Assembly: GCA_016703525.1 (NCBI GenBank)
Contig: JADJBW010000016.1
Span: forward strand, 1-64,000
Source: Actinomycetota bacterium
Lineage (GTDB): Bacteria; Actinomycetota; Acidimicrobiia; Acidimicrobiales; Microtrichaceae
Direction: 5' to 3'
Length of the DNA: 64,000 nt
In this document: one piece after another, positions 9,763-19,096 of the stretch
Layout: every line of letters begins with the position of its first letter
How positions within the stretch are numbered: position 1 is the stretch's first letter
Made by a program: the position numbers and the translations under genes
The notes under the pieces: generated by a model
The model's input: the letters and a program-made list of their open reading frames with translations, nothing else
The model's database searches: none
What the model was told of the DNA's origin: nothing

Positions 9763-10254
9763 GTGTCGCTTCGTCATCGCCTTGTACTCGCCGCTCTCGC
9801 CTCGTCGCTGCTCGTGGGAGCCGTCGGGTGCGCCGAGTCGTCCGACTCCGATACCTCGAACGCGAATTCGAGTTCAACAGTGGATGCCTCGGCATCGTCC
9901 GATCCGGAGGCGGATGACGCCGGTAGCGAACCGTCGAACGACGGCGAGTCGCCTGCACCCGCCGCGGATCTGAGCGCCGTGAAGCTCGCCGATGGTACGG
10001 CCGACCCCGACGCGACCGCGACGTTCACCGCTGATGGCGCGTTCGATCGAGACTCGATCGAGGTGGGCGTCGGCGAGCTCGTCACGTTCAAGGCGGACGC
10101 CGACGCCGGCACGCACGCCGTCACCTTCAACGGCTCGGATACGTACACGATCTCCGGGGGTCTGATCGAGACCTTCGCCATCTCCGCTCCCGGCGAGTAC
10201 GTGGCCTCCGAGCTGCTCACCGACGCGACCGTCACCATCACCGTGACCCCCTGA
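9763..10254 (+). CDS. Cupredoxin-like lipoprotein
   Basis: About 163 residues starting at GTG 9763, which has CAGGAGA 6 bases upstream. The N-terminus LVLAALASSLLVGAVGC is a lipoprotein signal peptide with a clear lipobox, followed by about 40 residues of Ser/Asp/Glu-rich linker. The C-terminal domain (FDRDSIEVGVGELVTFKADADAGTHAVTFN) has the beta-strand order of cupredoxin-like domains. There is a His in AGTHAV but no visible Cys/Met/second-His copper set, so copper binding is doubtful. It is probably anchored on the outer face of the membrane. A triple 11-bp repeat precedes it. The function is unknown. Confidence 0.7.
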   Translation: MSLRHRLVLAALASSLLVGAVGCAESSDSDTSNANSSSTVDASASSDPEADDAGSEPSNDGESPAPAADLSAVKLADGTADPDATATFTADGAFDRDSIEVGVGELVTFKADADAGTHAVTFNGSDTYTISGGLIETFAISAPGEYVASELLTDATVTITVTP

Positions 10255-10297
10255 GTTCGGAGCGCCCGGCATGTGCGTGTCGGTAGCCTCTGCGGCC

Positions 10298-11467
10298 ATG
10301 TCGGCTAGTGATGCGGTGCGCGATGTGGTGATGGGCTTCCTGCCCCTGTCGTATGCCGTGCCGGACGCGGCGCACCCGGGTTTGATGCGGGCCGGTGAGC
10401 GCACGGGTGCGCCCTATGGCGGCGAGAGCGTCGAATCGCGCCCGTGTCGAGCGATCGACCTGGCGGCCTCCGGTGCGCCGAGCCCCGATCTGCTCACGAT
10501 GGGGTTCGACGTTGTCGACCTCGCGTCGTTCGACGAACTGCAAGACGTGCTCGGTCGCGTCGCGGCGGCAGGCCGTGTGGGCGACAACGATGCCGCCCGG
10601 ATCCGAGCGGCGCTCGACGGCGCCACGCTGTCGTGCGTTGGCGGTTACACGCTGAAGGTGCTCCATCTCGCCGGCGAGGGACTCTTCATGCGGACCGGTG
10701 GACCGAACCGGCTGCCGGTGGTTCCGCCCGAGTCCAACGGCATGAACGATCACGGTGCAGCGACCTCGGTGCATGTCGATCAGGACGTCTACGGCACGCC
10801 GCTCAGCCAGGTGATGGGCGGTCGCGCCCCCGAGTTGTTCCGCCACGACTCGCCCGACGGCAACAACCACGACGCGTCGCTCATGCTCGTAAACCTGTGG
10901 ATCCCGCTCCACCAGGTCACCCAACCGCTCGTGCTCGCCGACGGACGAAGCGTCGACCGCCGGCGCCACCAGTTGCGCTACGGGCTCTCCACCGGTTCAT
11001 TTCTCGAACGCGACGACGAGATGGCGATCAACGACATCTGGACGATGCTCCACGACCCCGGCCAGCAGTGGTACTTCCGCTCGGAGATGGACCATCGCAG
11101 CGCATACGTGTTCGACACGCTGAGCACACCGCACGGGGCCGGCGTGCTGGTGGGCGAGGAACTCGCCGAGCGCGCGTCTGTGGGTCTCGAGGCGGCCGAG
11201 GCCGCTGCGACCGTGGGCGACGCGGCAGGCGTTGCCCACGCACTTGCCGGCATCGATGTGCGCACCGCTGATGTCGTCGGCGTGACCGACTCGCTTGGTC
11301 GAGCGCTCGATCGCCTGGCCGTGGCCGTCGACGAGGCTCGAAGCGATCCGGAAGGCGTATGCGATCCGTCGCGTCGCGACGAGTGGCTGACGCGGTCTCA
11401 GTCCGCTCGCCGCAACGTCGTGCGCACGTCGATCGAACTCCGGGTCGTCGTGTCGGTCGATCGCTGA
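10298..11467 (+). CDS. CmcJ/NvfI-like putative 2-oxoglutarate-type oxygenase
   Basis: The 389-residue protein has the spaced motifs of the CmcJ/NvfI oxygenase-like family: SVHVDQDVYGTPL (His-x-Asp metal-ligand type), then MLVNLWIPLHQVTQPLVLADGRS, and finally SAYVFDTLSTPHGAG, whose His would be the distal iron ligand. These families contain non-heme iron, 2-oxoglutarate-dependent hydroxylases of secondary metabolism as well as members of unknown role. The N-terminal 120 residues and the C-terminal 100 residues are unassigned. ATG 10298 is chosen over the earlier ATG 10271 because TAGCCT (10284-10289) sits 8 bases before it, as for leaderless messages. No biosynthetic partners are adjacent, so the substrate is unknown. 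Confidence 0.55.
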   Translation: MSASDAVRDVVMGFLPLSYAVPDAAHPGLMRAGERTGAPYGGESVESRPCRAIDLAASGAPSPDLLTMGFDVVDLASFDELQDVLGRVAAAGRVGDNDAARIRAALDGATLSCVGGYTLKVLHLAGEGLFMRTGGPNRLPVVPPESNGMNDHGAATSVHVDQDVYGTPLSQVMGGRAPELFRHDSPDGNNHDASLMLVNLWIPLHQVTQPLVLADGRSVDRRRHQLRYGLSTGSFLERDDEMAINDIWTMLHDPGQQWYFRSEMDHRSAYVFDTLSTPHGAGVLVGEELAERASVGLEAAEAAATVGDAAGVAHALAGIDVRTADVVGVTDSLGRALDRLAVAVDEARSDPEGVCDPSRRDEWLTRSQSARRNVVRTSIELRVVVSVDR

Positions 11468-11482
11468 CGATCGGCCGCACCC

Positions 11483-11821
11483 TCACGGGGTGGTTGTGGT
11501 GGCTCCGCTCTGCTGTCGGTAGTACTCCCATTCGTCGACCTCGGTGCCGTCGGCCAACCGGCAGATGCCGCTCTGGCTCCCGTCGGGCGCAGTCCGGATC
11601 TCGCTGGTGCCACCGTGCTCCACGCAGTAGGTCGATGCAGGGTTCGCGAGGCCGACAGGGCTATCGGCAACGGTCGTCGAGGTCGTCGAGGTCGTCGGCG
11701 AGTCGGCCGCCGGCTCGGCGGGGTCGTCATCGCCGCAGCCCGTCGCGAGGGCGAGCATCGCGACGGCGAAGGAGCCGAGGTGCAAGCGAGTCCTTCGCTT
11801 CCGGAAATGTGATGGTGTCAT
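11483..11821 (-). CDS. DUF333 (hemolysin-like) lipoprotein
   Basis: A 112-residue lipoprotein: MTPSHFRKRRTRLHLG leads into a hydrophobic stretch and the lipobox ALATGC, then an Asp/Thr-rich linker. The C-terminal 50 residues follow the DUF333 pattern: GLANPASTYCVEHGGTSEIR, then GQ-type spacing, GICRLADGTEVDEWEYYR. The family is sometimes labelled hemolysin, without functional proof. ATG 11821 is preferred over the upstream in-frame codons because TAGGTT lies 7 bases before it and because the residues upstream are only Arg-rich. The gene is convergent with the oxygenase-like gene, 15 bases away. Confidence 0.8.
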   Translation of the reverse strand: MTPSHFRKRRTRLHLGSFAVAMLALATGCGDDDPAEPAADSPTTSTTSTTVADSPVGLANPASTYCVEHGGTSEIRTAPDGSQSGICRLADGTEVDEWEYYRQQSGATTTTP

Positions 11822-11904
11822 GCGCGTAAACCTAGCGGGGGACCCCGCTGACCCGTGGGCCACGGCGGGTTGGCCGCGCCGTCGGCACCCGGCGGCGTCG
11901 GTAC

Positions 11905-13521
11905 TCAGCGCCGGCGGGCGCGCAGCACCACGTCGTGCACGTGGTGGGTCGCGGCGCCGGCGGGACGCTCGCGCCGTTCGTGGAGCTCGACCTTCCAACC
12001 TGGGTGGTTCGAGAGCACACGCGCGACATCGTCGACGCGAACGTACGCGTCGGGATCGAATGCCCGACTCGCGACGGAGGGGTCGATCGGCGACCGCATC
12101 GGCGTCAGGTCGTGCCCGACGACCAGTAGCGTTCCCGACGCGGCGACGGCATCGGCCATGGCGTGGATCGCTCGGTCGTCGGGGGTACGCGGGATCGACG
12201 CGTAGAAGGCCGACACGAGGTCGTAGGCCCCGCGCTCGAATGGGTCGCGGCCGTTCGCGTCGGCGCGTCGGCAATCGATGTCGAGCCCCCGTCGCCGCGC
12301 CTCGGCGTCGAGGCGATCGAGCCCTCGCTGCGAGATGTCGGCGGCGGTGACGCGCCACCCGCGCTCGGCGAGCCAAACCGCATCGCCGCCTTCGCCGGCC
12401 CCGACGTCGAGGGCCCTGCCGGGTGGCATCGCGTCGACCTCGGCCACGAGCGTGCCGTTGGGATTGCCGCTCCACATCGGCGAACCGCTGTAGCGATGAT
12501 CCCAATCGGCCTGGTTCGACGAGGTGCGATCGGCACGATCGAGGTCGTCGGCGGCGAGGCTGAACGCGACCATCGCCCCAACCCGCGTGCCCTGTGCCGC
12601 GGCATTGAGCACCTGCAGGCTCGGGTCGGTCACGTTTCCTGCGGCGTACACCCCAGGCACCGCCGTTTCGCCGGTCTCGTCGACCCCGACGCATGTGCCG
12701 GCGTCGGATGGGTGCGGCCCGGCGTTCAGTCCGAGCGAGGCAAAGGGGGCGATCCTCGGCCGGAACGGGGGAGCGACCGCAATCGCGTCGGCGGCGAGCC
12801 GCTGCCCGTCGCGCAACTCGATGCCGAGGACGTTGCCGCCATCATCGGTTGCGATCGACGCCGCCTCGCCGGCGACGACCGAGATGCCCGCGCCGCGCAG
12901 GCGGCCGACCACCTCCTCGTCGATCAACTCGGGCGAAGCGAGGATGGTGAGCCGATCGGTCAGATGACGCCACAGCGGTACGGAGTGCAACGCCATCGGG
13001 TGTGTTGCGACGATGGTGATCCGTCGATCGCGCAGCTCGAAGCCGTGGCAGAAGGGGCACGACACCACGCCTCGGCCCCAGGCGCCGGCCAGCCCCTCGA
13101 TCTCGGGGAGCTCGTCCACGATGCCGGTCGCGACGACTATTCGCCGGGCGACCACCGAGTGGCCGCCCGTGAGTTCCACGCGAAACCGGCGCCCGTCGAC
13201 CTGCTCGACCTGCTCGACTCGCCCCACCAGCACCTCGACGCCGTACCGGCGTACCTCCTCGCGTGCGATCGCGATCAGGTCGGCCGGTGGCAGGCCGTCG
13301 TGTCCGAGGTAGCCGTGCATGTGCGCGGCTGGGGTGTTGCGGGGTGTGCCGCAGTCGACGACGATCACCGAGCGGCGTTGCCTGCCGAGTTGCAGGGCTG
13401 CACCGAGCCCGGCGGCCGATCCCCCGACGATCGCGACGTCGGCGTGGCGTTCCATCGTGCGCTGCGCGTGGGCCTGGCCGTGCGAATGGTCCTCGGAGTG
13501 CTGGTGCGTGTGGTGCGACAT
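11905..13521 (-). CDS. Thioredoxin-reductase-like flavoprotein fused to SAM methyltransferase
   Basis: One 538-residue protein. Residues 1-20 are His-rich (HHTHQHSEDHSHGQAH), a likely metal-binding tail. An FAD Rossmann motif follows (VAIVGGSAAGLGAAL, 29-43), then a redox CPFCHG motif (155-160) replacing the CATC of thioredoxin reductase. The expected NADPH motif GxGxxG is replaced by VATHPMAL (about 171-178). The FAD-binding close is PGVYAAGNVTD (289-299). From about 335 a class I methyltransferase begins, with motif I LDVGAGEGG (371-379). The reductase may therefore use an electron donor other than NADPH, and the methyltransferase may act on the thiol or metalloid it releases; both are inferences. 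ATG 13521 follows TACGGT by 7 bases. It is divergent from the XRE-cupin regulator. Confidence 0.85.
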   Translation of the reverse strand: MSHHTHQHSEDHSHGQAHAQRTMERHADVAIVGGSAAGLGAALQLGRQRRSVIVVDCGTPRNTPAAHMHGYLGHDGLPPADLIAIAREEVRRYGVEVLVGRVEQVEQVDGRRFRVELTGGHSVVARRIVVATGIVDELPEIEGLAGAWGRGVVSCPFCHGFELRDRRITIVATHPMALHSVPLWRHLTDRLTILASPELIDEEVVGRLRGAGISVVAGEAASIATDDGGNVLGIELRDGQRLAADAIAVAPPFRPRIAPFASLGLNAGPHPSDAGTCVGVDETGETAVPGVYAAGNVTDPSLQVLNAAAQGTRVGAMVAFSLAADDLDRADRTSSNQADWDHRYSGSPMWSGNPNGTLVAEVDAMPPGRALDVGAGEGGDAVWLAERGWRVTAADISQRGLDRLDAEARRRGLDIDCRRADANGRDPFERGAYDLVSAFYASIPRTPDDRAIHAMADAVAASGTLLVVGHDLTPMRSPIDPSVASRAFDPDAYVRVDDVARVLSNHPGWKVELHERRERPAGAATHHVHDVVLRARRR

Positions 13522-13546
13522 GGTCCCGACCGTATCCAAGCCGTGC

Positions 13547-13567
13547 GCAATCCGACAGTAGGATTGC
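13547..13567. promoter_or_regulatory. Inverted repeat, probable operator of the XRE-cupin regulator
   Basis: GCAATCC (13547-13553) and its exact complement GGATTGC (13561-13567) are separated by 7 bases in the 72-base region between the divergent reductase-methyltransferase fusion and the XRE-cupin gene. A second near-palindrome, TGCGGAATTCGCA, overlaps the right arm. The position suits an operator controlling both genes. Confidence 0.5.
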
Positions 13568-13593
13568 GGAATTCGCAAGGATGGAGGAACGCA

Positions 13594-14154
13594 ATGGCCG
13601 AACTCGACCGGATCGAGCAGACCGTACGGTCGCGACTTCGGACCATCAGGCTGTCGCAGGGGCGGTCGCTCGACGATGTGGCCGGTCGAGCAGGATTGAG
13701 CCCGTCGACGCTCAGTCGCATCGAGACCGGAAAGCGCACCATCAGCCTCGACGTGCTGGTGCCGCTCGCCTCGGCGCTGCACGTCGACGTGGCGACGCTG
13801 CTCGCGGTCGACGACGGCGACGTTGTCATTCGTCCGACGCCGCACCGGATCGAGGGCGACACCGTATGGACGCTGAGCCGCTCCACGAGTGGAGTCACCG
13901 CGGTCAAGATGCGGTTGCGCCCGAATCGTCGCCCGGTCGAACAGCGGGTTCACCCCGGTCGCGACTGGTTCTTCGTGTTGGAAGGTCGCGTCGTGCTGCA
14001 CCTCGGCGACCGGCAGGTGGCCGTCGAGTCGGGCGAGGCAGCCGAGTTCGACACGATGACCCCTCACGCCATCTCGGCGGTCGGCGGCGTTGCCGAGGTG
14101 GTGATGCTCTTCGACCGTGAGGGGCAGCGGGTTCACGTTCACGCCGGCACCTGA
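13594..14154 (+). CDS. XRE-family regulator with C-terminal cupin sensor domain
   Basis: The 186-residue protein has a Cro/C1-type helix-turn-helix at residues 10-65 (RLRTIRLSQGRSLDDVAGRAGLSPSTLSRIETGKR) and a cupin barrel at about 100-180 (HPGRDWFFVLEGRVVLHLGDRQ, then DTMTPHAISAVGG). This class, an XRE head on a small-molecule-binding cupin, is common for regulators that sense a metabolite and control an adjacent enzyme. ATG 13594 has GGAGG ending 6 bases before it. It is transcribed away from the reductase-methyltransferase fusion with an inverted repeat between them, so it most likely regulates that gene. The His residues in the cupin (HPGR, TPHA) could hold a metal. Confidence 0.85.
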   Translation: MAELDRIEQTVRSRLRTIRLSQGRSLDDVAGRAGLSPSTLSRIETGKRTISLDVLVPLASALHVDVATLLAVDDGDVVIRPTPHRIEGDTVWTLSRSTSGVTAVKMRLRPNRRPVEQRVHPGRDWFFVLEGRVVLHLGDRQVAVESGEAAEFDTMTPHAISAVGGVAEVVMLFDREGQRVHVHAGT

Positions 14155-14210
14155 CCCGTTCTGCCCGTTCGGCCCGTTCGGCGCGGAATTCGGGGGTGGT
14201 GAATCCGAAC

Positions 14211-14225
14211 GAGAATGGTATTCTC
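14211..14225. promoter_or_regulatory. Perfect 15-bp palindrome, metalloregulator-like (candidate Zur/Fur-type box)
   Basis: GAGAATGGTATTCTC is a perfect inverted repeat of GAGAAT around GGT, and a further half-site CATTCTC lies at 14237-14243. It stands 35 bases before the ATG of the very large secreted protein and 57 bases after the previous stop. The core AATGRTATT resembles actinobacterial Zur and Fur boxes, but the assignment is by resemblance only. Confidence 0.5.
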
Positions 14226-14259
14226 AACAAGAACGACATTCTCACGATTTGGGGGACCC

Positions 14260-17200
14260 ATGCAACGTGGTCAAAGAATCCTTCGGAGACGACTGCTCCG
14301 ACAGCGCTGTGGTGCACTCGTGCTTTCGGTCGCGCTGCCCGCAGCGCTCACCGTCGCCTGTGCTCCCGATCCCACTCCGCCGACCGATCCATCGTCGCTG
14401 CCTCGGGACATCAACCTGATGACCGACGCCCAAGCGGTCGAAGCACTCGGGTTCCTCGCCGCCGACATCAAGGCCGGTGCGGCCGATCCGGAGTTCCTCG
14501 CTGACGTGCCGAAGGACCAGGTCGCGAACGTCGACCGGATCGTCAAGCTCACGCAGTCCGCCGAAGGAAGGGCCAGCCTGGTCGCCGAGTTGCGCGCCGC
14601 GGCCAAGACCGAGCCACACGGGCTGCCGCAGCGCCCCGATGTGTCGAGCGGAGGCTCCCTCGGGATGGGTTCGAGCGACTTCGCCACCACGTCGAACACC
14701 CCGCCGGTCACCGGCGTGCGCTCGGGCGTGCCAAGCGGGGTCGGCACGGTCGACGCGAGCGGAGATGCTCTGGGGGGTGGAGCCGACTTCGGGGCCGACA
14801 GCCAGGCCAGGTGCGCGGCACCGCAGGGGGTTGGAGCCCTCGCCGCGCCGTCCGACGTGCAGCCGGGTCAGCTGCTGACCCCCGGACACGACGTCTACAC
14901 CCGCGCGTCGACCGGCATCGCGCTCGGCCAATGGGCCCCGCTCAGCATCGCCGGGTCAATCCCATCGCCGGAGGTGGACCGGGGATCGAGCTGCGTCCGG
15001 TCGGCCCATTCGGTCAACAGATGAAGGTGCAGATCAACCTCGACGACCCGAAGGACTTCGGACCGTCGGCTCTCGTCCCGCTGATCAACATTCGACCGAT
15101 CGGCGCCGGACCAGGCGAGGAGTACCGGGCGACGATCATCGACGGGAAGATCTACTGCTACTCGGGCGATACGCGATCCGACCGCGGCTACTTCGAGGGG
15201 TGGATCGACATCCCACGTGCCGAGCCCGGCTTCCAGGTCATCGCGGAGGTCGTCGAGAACAACCATTACTTCCGGTGCAACCTGTTCGACGGCCCGCACT
15301 GCGACCTTGCGTTGAGCTTCCCCGGGCCCGCGTACTGGGCAGGTGCGGATCGCTCGACGGTCCACGCCGGCGCCAACCCGGTGACGACCGCGGCGGTGTT
15401 GCCGGCGTCGGTGGGTGCGTTCGCGACCGGAGGTCAGGATCCGTCGGGTGCCCACAACGTCCTTACCGACACCAACGGGGAGATGGGCGACGATCTGGAG
15501 GCTCCCATCCGACTCCTACTCGATTCGACCATTCGCTCCAAGGTCAACAACAAGCTCGCCGGCGACCTGTTCAACCCCCTCGACGCCGGATTGGTGGTGG
15601 TGCAGGCCGAGCTTCGCAAGCCGCTCGACACCTCGCTCGACCTGCGATTCACGACGCCGCACGACGGGTTCTCGGCGCCGAACGAGCCGGTGGGCGTCAC
15701 CGGCGCCATCCGTGCGGGTGGATCCGCGCACGCCGACCTGCTGCTCGGCGGAAGCCTGCTGGGCATCGGCTGCTACAACGTGACGGCGACGGCTGACGTC
15801 GACTTCACGGCGAACGCCTGGGCGGATTCGGCCGGCGCGAACACCGGCCTCGATCCGCAGATCGCGTTCGATGTCAACTCCGATGTCAACGTCGACATGG
15901 ACTACATCAAGTACCTCAACCCGGTGTGCGTGCTCATCCGGCTCATCACGCTCGGCGGCGTCGTCGGCGAGTACTTCCTCGAGGGCGGCGTGTCCGAGGG
16001 GCTTGAGAGCGCCTTCCAGCCGCACATCGTGGACTCGTGCTTGAACGACCCAAGGCTCTTCAACCCGAACGGGACGCGCGTGAACCCGTCGGTCGAACTG
16101 CCGGAGCGGTGCGTGGAGCAAGGGTCGGTGCAGAAGCTGTTGCAGGGCTTCGATCTCAACGCATACCTGCCCACGGTCGGTCTCGGCTCCGCATCGCTCA
16201 AGCCGTTGGTCACCAACATCGACAATTCCTGGTGCCACGCGACCTTTGTCGCTCCGCCGGCGGGGTGCTCGTTCGATCAGGACCTCATCGGCAAGGATGG
16301 CATCGGTGTGGTGGGTGACGCCTCCATGGTGTCGAGTCTGGCGCAGGCGCTGGGCGGCCCACTCGGCGGGCGGTTCCCGAACGTCTTCTCGCCGAGCACG
16401 ACATCGACGGTGGCCGACCTCGTGACGTCGCACCGCGACACCGCGCAGCAGCTTGCCGGGCTCGGCGTGGTGATCGATCCCCGGCTGGTGAACCTGGCGT
16501 TGCGCGATCTGACCCAGGGCAGCTCGACCAGTCGTTCCACGAACGGCCTGCTCGACGTGACGAACGTCGAGTTGCCGCTGGCCGGCTGGGCCGTGTCGAC
16601 GCGACCCGAGGTCGCTCCGATGGTGCTCGGCGTGCCGACACCGGACCCGGTCGTGTGCGAGACGAACTGCGGGCCCCCCGCCTTCCCGTCGCCGCCGAGC
16701 CGCTCCACCGCCGCGGTCGCGTTGCCCGATGTTCGCACCGAGCTGACCGTCGGGCCGAACTCGGGACCGCCGATCCAGTTCTCGATCGCGGTGACGGTCA
16801 ACGCCGGAGCAGGCTTCAACCCGGCGACGAAGAAGCTGATGCCGATCATCGACTCGCCGAAGATCGACCTCCAGGTGGTCGGCGGGTGCAAGGCCGACTA
16901 CGGGAGCGGCTACGCGCTCTCGTACACGGTGTGCGGGCGCGGCGCGGCCGGCGCCGGTGCGCTGAACCAGACCGGCAACCCGATCAGCCTCACCGATGCC
17001 CTCGCGTACGTGGTGAACGAGATCGTGATTCCGATGGTGTCGAACAGCATCGGTGGGATCGGCCTGCCGTCGCTCGACGGGATCGTGCCGGGACTGTTCA
17101 CGTCGCTCGCGAACGTGCATTTCGAGCAGCGAGGTGGATTCCTCGAGGTGTTCGCCGATCTCCGTCCCACGCCCCGGTTCGCCATTGCTCCGAGCACGGA

Positions 17201-17576
17201 CGGCGGCGGTGCGAACGAGGTGGTTCGCTTCTTCCCGTCGCAGGTGTTCGGCATGGACTTGAGGCGGCCGGGAACCACCTTCGAGTGGGATGTTCGTGAC
17301 GGCGTCACCGGACAGCCCGTCGCAATCACTGCCGTCGCGGCCGATCCGACCGGACCGGGTCGACAGACCCTCGTGTCGAATCTCACGCCGACGGTGGGCA
17401 ACTTCGGCGAGGAGCGCAACGTCGACGCCAAGCTCACGATCCGCCAACCGGGGCTCGAGGTGTCGTCGAGCATCCGGTTCAGCTGGCGGCCACCCACGCC
17501 TCCGCCGACCAACCCGTGCGGTTCGATTCCCGGCGCCGGGCTGAAGGCCGCCACGCCCTCGCTCGTCGGCTGCTGA
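14260..17576 (+). CDS. Very large secreted protein, unknown family (frameshifted)
   Basis: About 1105 residues once joined. ATG 14260 follows GGGGGA and begins MQRGQRILRRRLLRQRCGAL, with a hydrophobic signal segment ending LTVACAP, so it is exported and possibly lipidated. The first frame runs to about 14955 (QWAPLSIAG); the rest (NPIAGGGPGIELRPVGPFG onward) is one frame lower, joining in GGGTCAATCCC, so a single-base indel is likely. The body has no domain I recognise. It is rich in Cys (for example ENNHYFRCNLFDGPHCDLAL) and ends in a beta-rich Ig-like region with a Pro-rich turn (WRPPTPPPTNPC) and a terminal Cys. It stands alone behind a metalloregulator-like palindrome and may be a surface or cell-wall protein. 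Confidence 0.65.
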
Positions 17577-17645
17577 GCGTTGAGCCTGGTCGCGCCGGAC
17601 CGTGCGCGATCTCTGCGCAACCGATCGGCCGGTAGGGTTGGAGCG

Positions 17646-18383
17646 ATGTCGGATGCTCCTTCCGCTACCGGCCGACCGGAGCGCAAGCGTGCCAAGCGGC
17701 GCCGCGAGTTCCTCGACGCGGCGGCCCGTATCGTTGCCGACGAGGGCTTCGAGGCGTTGACGATGAGTCGGCTCGCGGAGCACCTCGACACGGTGGTGAG
17801 CGCGGTCTATCGGTACTTCCCGTCCAAGGGTGCGCTGCTGGCCGAGCTGCAGACCGAGTCCCTTCAGCGGCTCGCATCCAGCCTGGCCGCGATCAACTCG
17901 GTCGCGTCGGTTGCGTTCGCTGAGCACACCTTGTCGGACCGCGATGCGGCGCTCACGAGGCTCGTGCTCTCCGGTCGATGGATGTGTGCCGCCTCGGAGA
18001 CCCACCCCGAGGAGATCAGGCTGTTGCAGATGATCATGTCGCAGCGGGCCTCGGCGCTCGACCCCGGCGGTGGGATGCGGGTGTTCCCCGTTGCCCTCGA
18101 CCTCATCTCGAGCGTCGTCGTGGCGATCGACGAGGCCCAGGCAGCGGGTGCCATCGAGCCTGGCAGTTCGATCGATCGCGCCGCGATCTGGGCGGGCGCG
18201 CTCAGCGGGGTGCTCGAGAGCGATGACCTCGAGACGTACCTTCCCGAGGTGTTCGGGGGCGCACGTCTTGCTCGCCAGGCCAACCTCGATCTGCTCCGAG
18301 GGTGGGGCGCCGACGCCGACGCGTTGCAGCGATCGTCAGACTTCGTCGACGAACTCGCCGCGATCGGATCCCTCGCCCCGTGA
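17646..18383 (+). CDS. TetR-family transcriptional regulator
   Basis: The 245-residue protein has a TetR DNA-binding domain at residues 18-65 (REFLDAAARIVADEGFEALTMSRLAEHL, then SAVYRYFPSKGALLAEL) and an alpha-helical ligand-binding C-terminal half with no recognisable ligand signature. The start is ATG 17646: TAGGGT (17633-17638) lies 7 bases upstream, matching leaderless initiation. It stands 70 bases before a methyltransferase gene on the same strand and after the large secreted protein. The target is unknown. Confidence 0.85.
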   Translation: MSDAPSATGRPERKRAKRRREFLDAAARIVADEGFEALTMSRLAEHLDTVVSAVYRYFPSKGALLAELQTESLQRLASSLAAINSVASVAFAEHTLSDRDAALTRLVLSGRWMCAASETHPEEIRLLQMIMSQRASALDPGGGMRVFPVALDLISSVVVAIDEAQAAGAIEPGSSIDRAAIWAGALSGVLESDDLETYLPEVFGGARLARQANLDLLRGWGADADALQRSSDFVDELAAIGSLAP

Positions 18384-18453
18384 CCGGGCGCCGGCCGAGC
18401 CGCCCTCCAGCGGGTGGCGCGCCGGCTGTCGGAGAGCTGCGACGATAGGAGCC

Positions 18454-19092
18454 ATGACGAACAACATGGCCGGCGATTCCATGTGGGACCGTCGTTACGA
18501 CACGCCCGACTACGTGTTCGGAACGGAGCCAGCGGCCTTCCTCACACGACACGTTGAACTGCTGACCCCCGGAGCGACGGCGCTCGTGGTGGCCGACGGG
18601 GAGGGCCGCAACTCGGTATTCCTGGCAGAGCGCGGCCTGCAGGTGACGGCGATGGACGTGTCCGAGGTGGGTGTCGGCAAGGCGCGGCGACTCGCTGCCG
18701 ACCGGGGAACGTCGGTCGACTTCCGTGTGGCCGACATCTTGAGCTGGGACTGGGAGTCCGATGCGTACGACATCGTCGTGGCGGTGTTCATTCAGTTTCT
18801 CGACCCGCACCAGCGCGCTCGGGTGTTCGACGGAATGCAGCGAACCGTTCGCCCTGGCGGGCGACTCCTGCTGCACGGCTATCGACCCGAACAGATCGGC
18901 TACGCAACCGGAGGCCCGTCCGACCCGACGCACCTCTACGACGAGACGCTCCTGTCGGAGTCGTTCGCCGCGATGTCGATCGATGTGCTCGATGCGTACG
19001 ACGCGACGCTGCAGGAAGGCGCCGGCCACGCCGGCATGTCGGCGCTGATCGATCTGGTCGCGACGAGGCCGGCGACCGGCGGTACCGAGTAG
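18454..19092 (+). CDS. Class I SAM-dependent methyltransferase (TehB-like)
   Basis: The 212-residue protein opens MWDRRYDTPDYVFGTEPAAFL, characteristic of the TehB/thiopurine-type methyltransferase group, with motif I as ATALVVADGEGRNSVFLAERG (residues 41-61), an acidic residue after strand 2 (VTAMDVSE), and a post-motif RPGGRLLLHGYRPEQ. Relatives methylate tellurite, selenite or small thiols; the substrate is not determinable. Motif I lacks the first Gly (VADGEG). ATG 18454 follows GATAGGAG closely, so it could be either leaderless or led by a tight ribosome-binding site. It ends in TAG, directly followed by a lipocalin remnant. Confidence 0.75.
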   Translation: MTNNMAGDSMWDRRYDTPDYVFGTEPAAFLTRHVELLTPGATALVVADGEGRNSVFLAERGLQVTAMDVSEVGVGKARRLAADRGTSVDFRVADILSWDWESDAYDIVVAVFIQFLDPHQRARVFDGMQRTVRPGGRLLLHGYRPEQIGYATGGPSDPTHLYDETLLSESFAAMSIDVLDAYDATLQEGAGHAGMSALIDLVATRPATGGTE

Positions 19093-19096
19093 CCGG

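Noticed and set aside
15516..18005. Long leftward open frame (829 codons) across the large secreted protein and TetR gene
   Set aside because: It is antisense to well-supported genes, is rich in Arg/His/Gly/Gln with no domain, and is a normal by-product of high GC.
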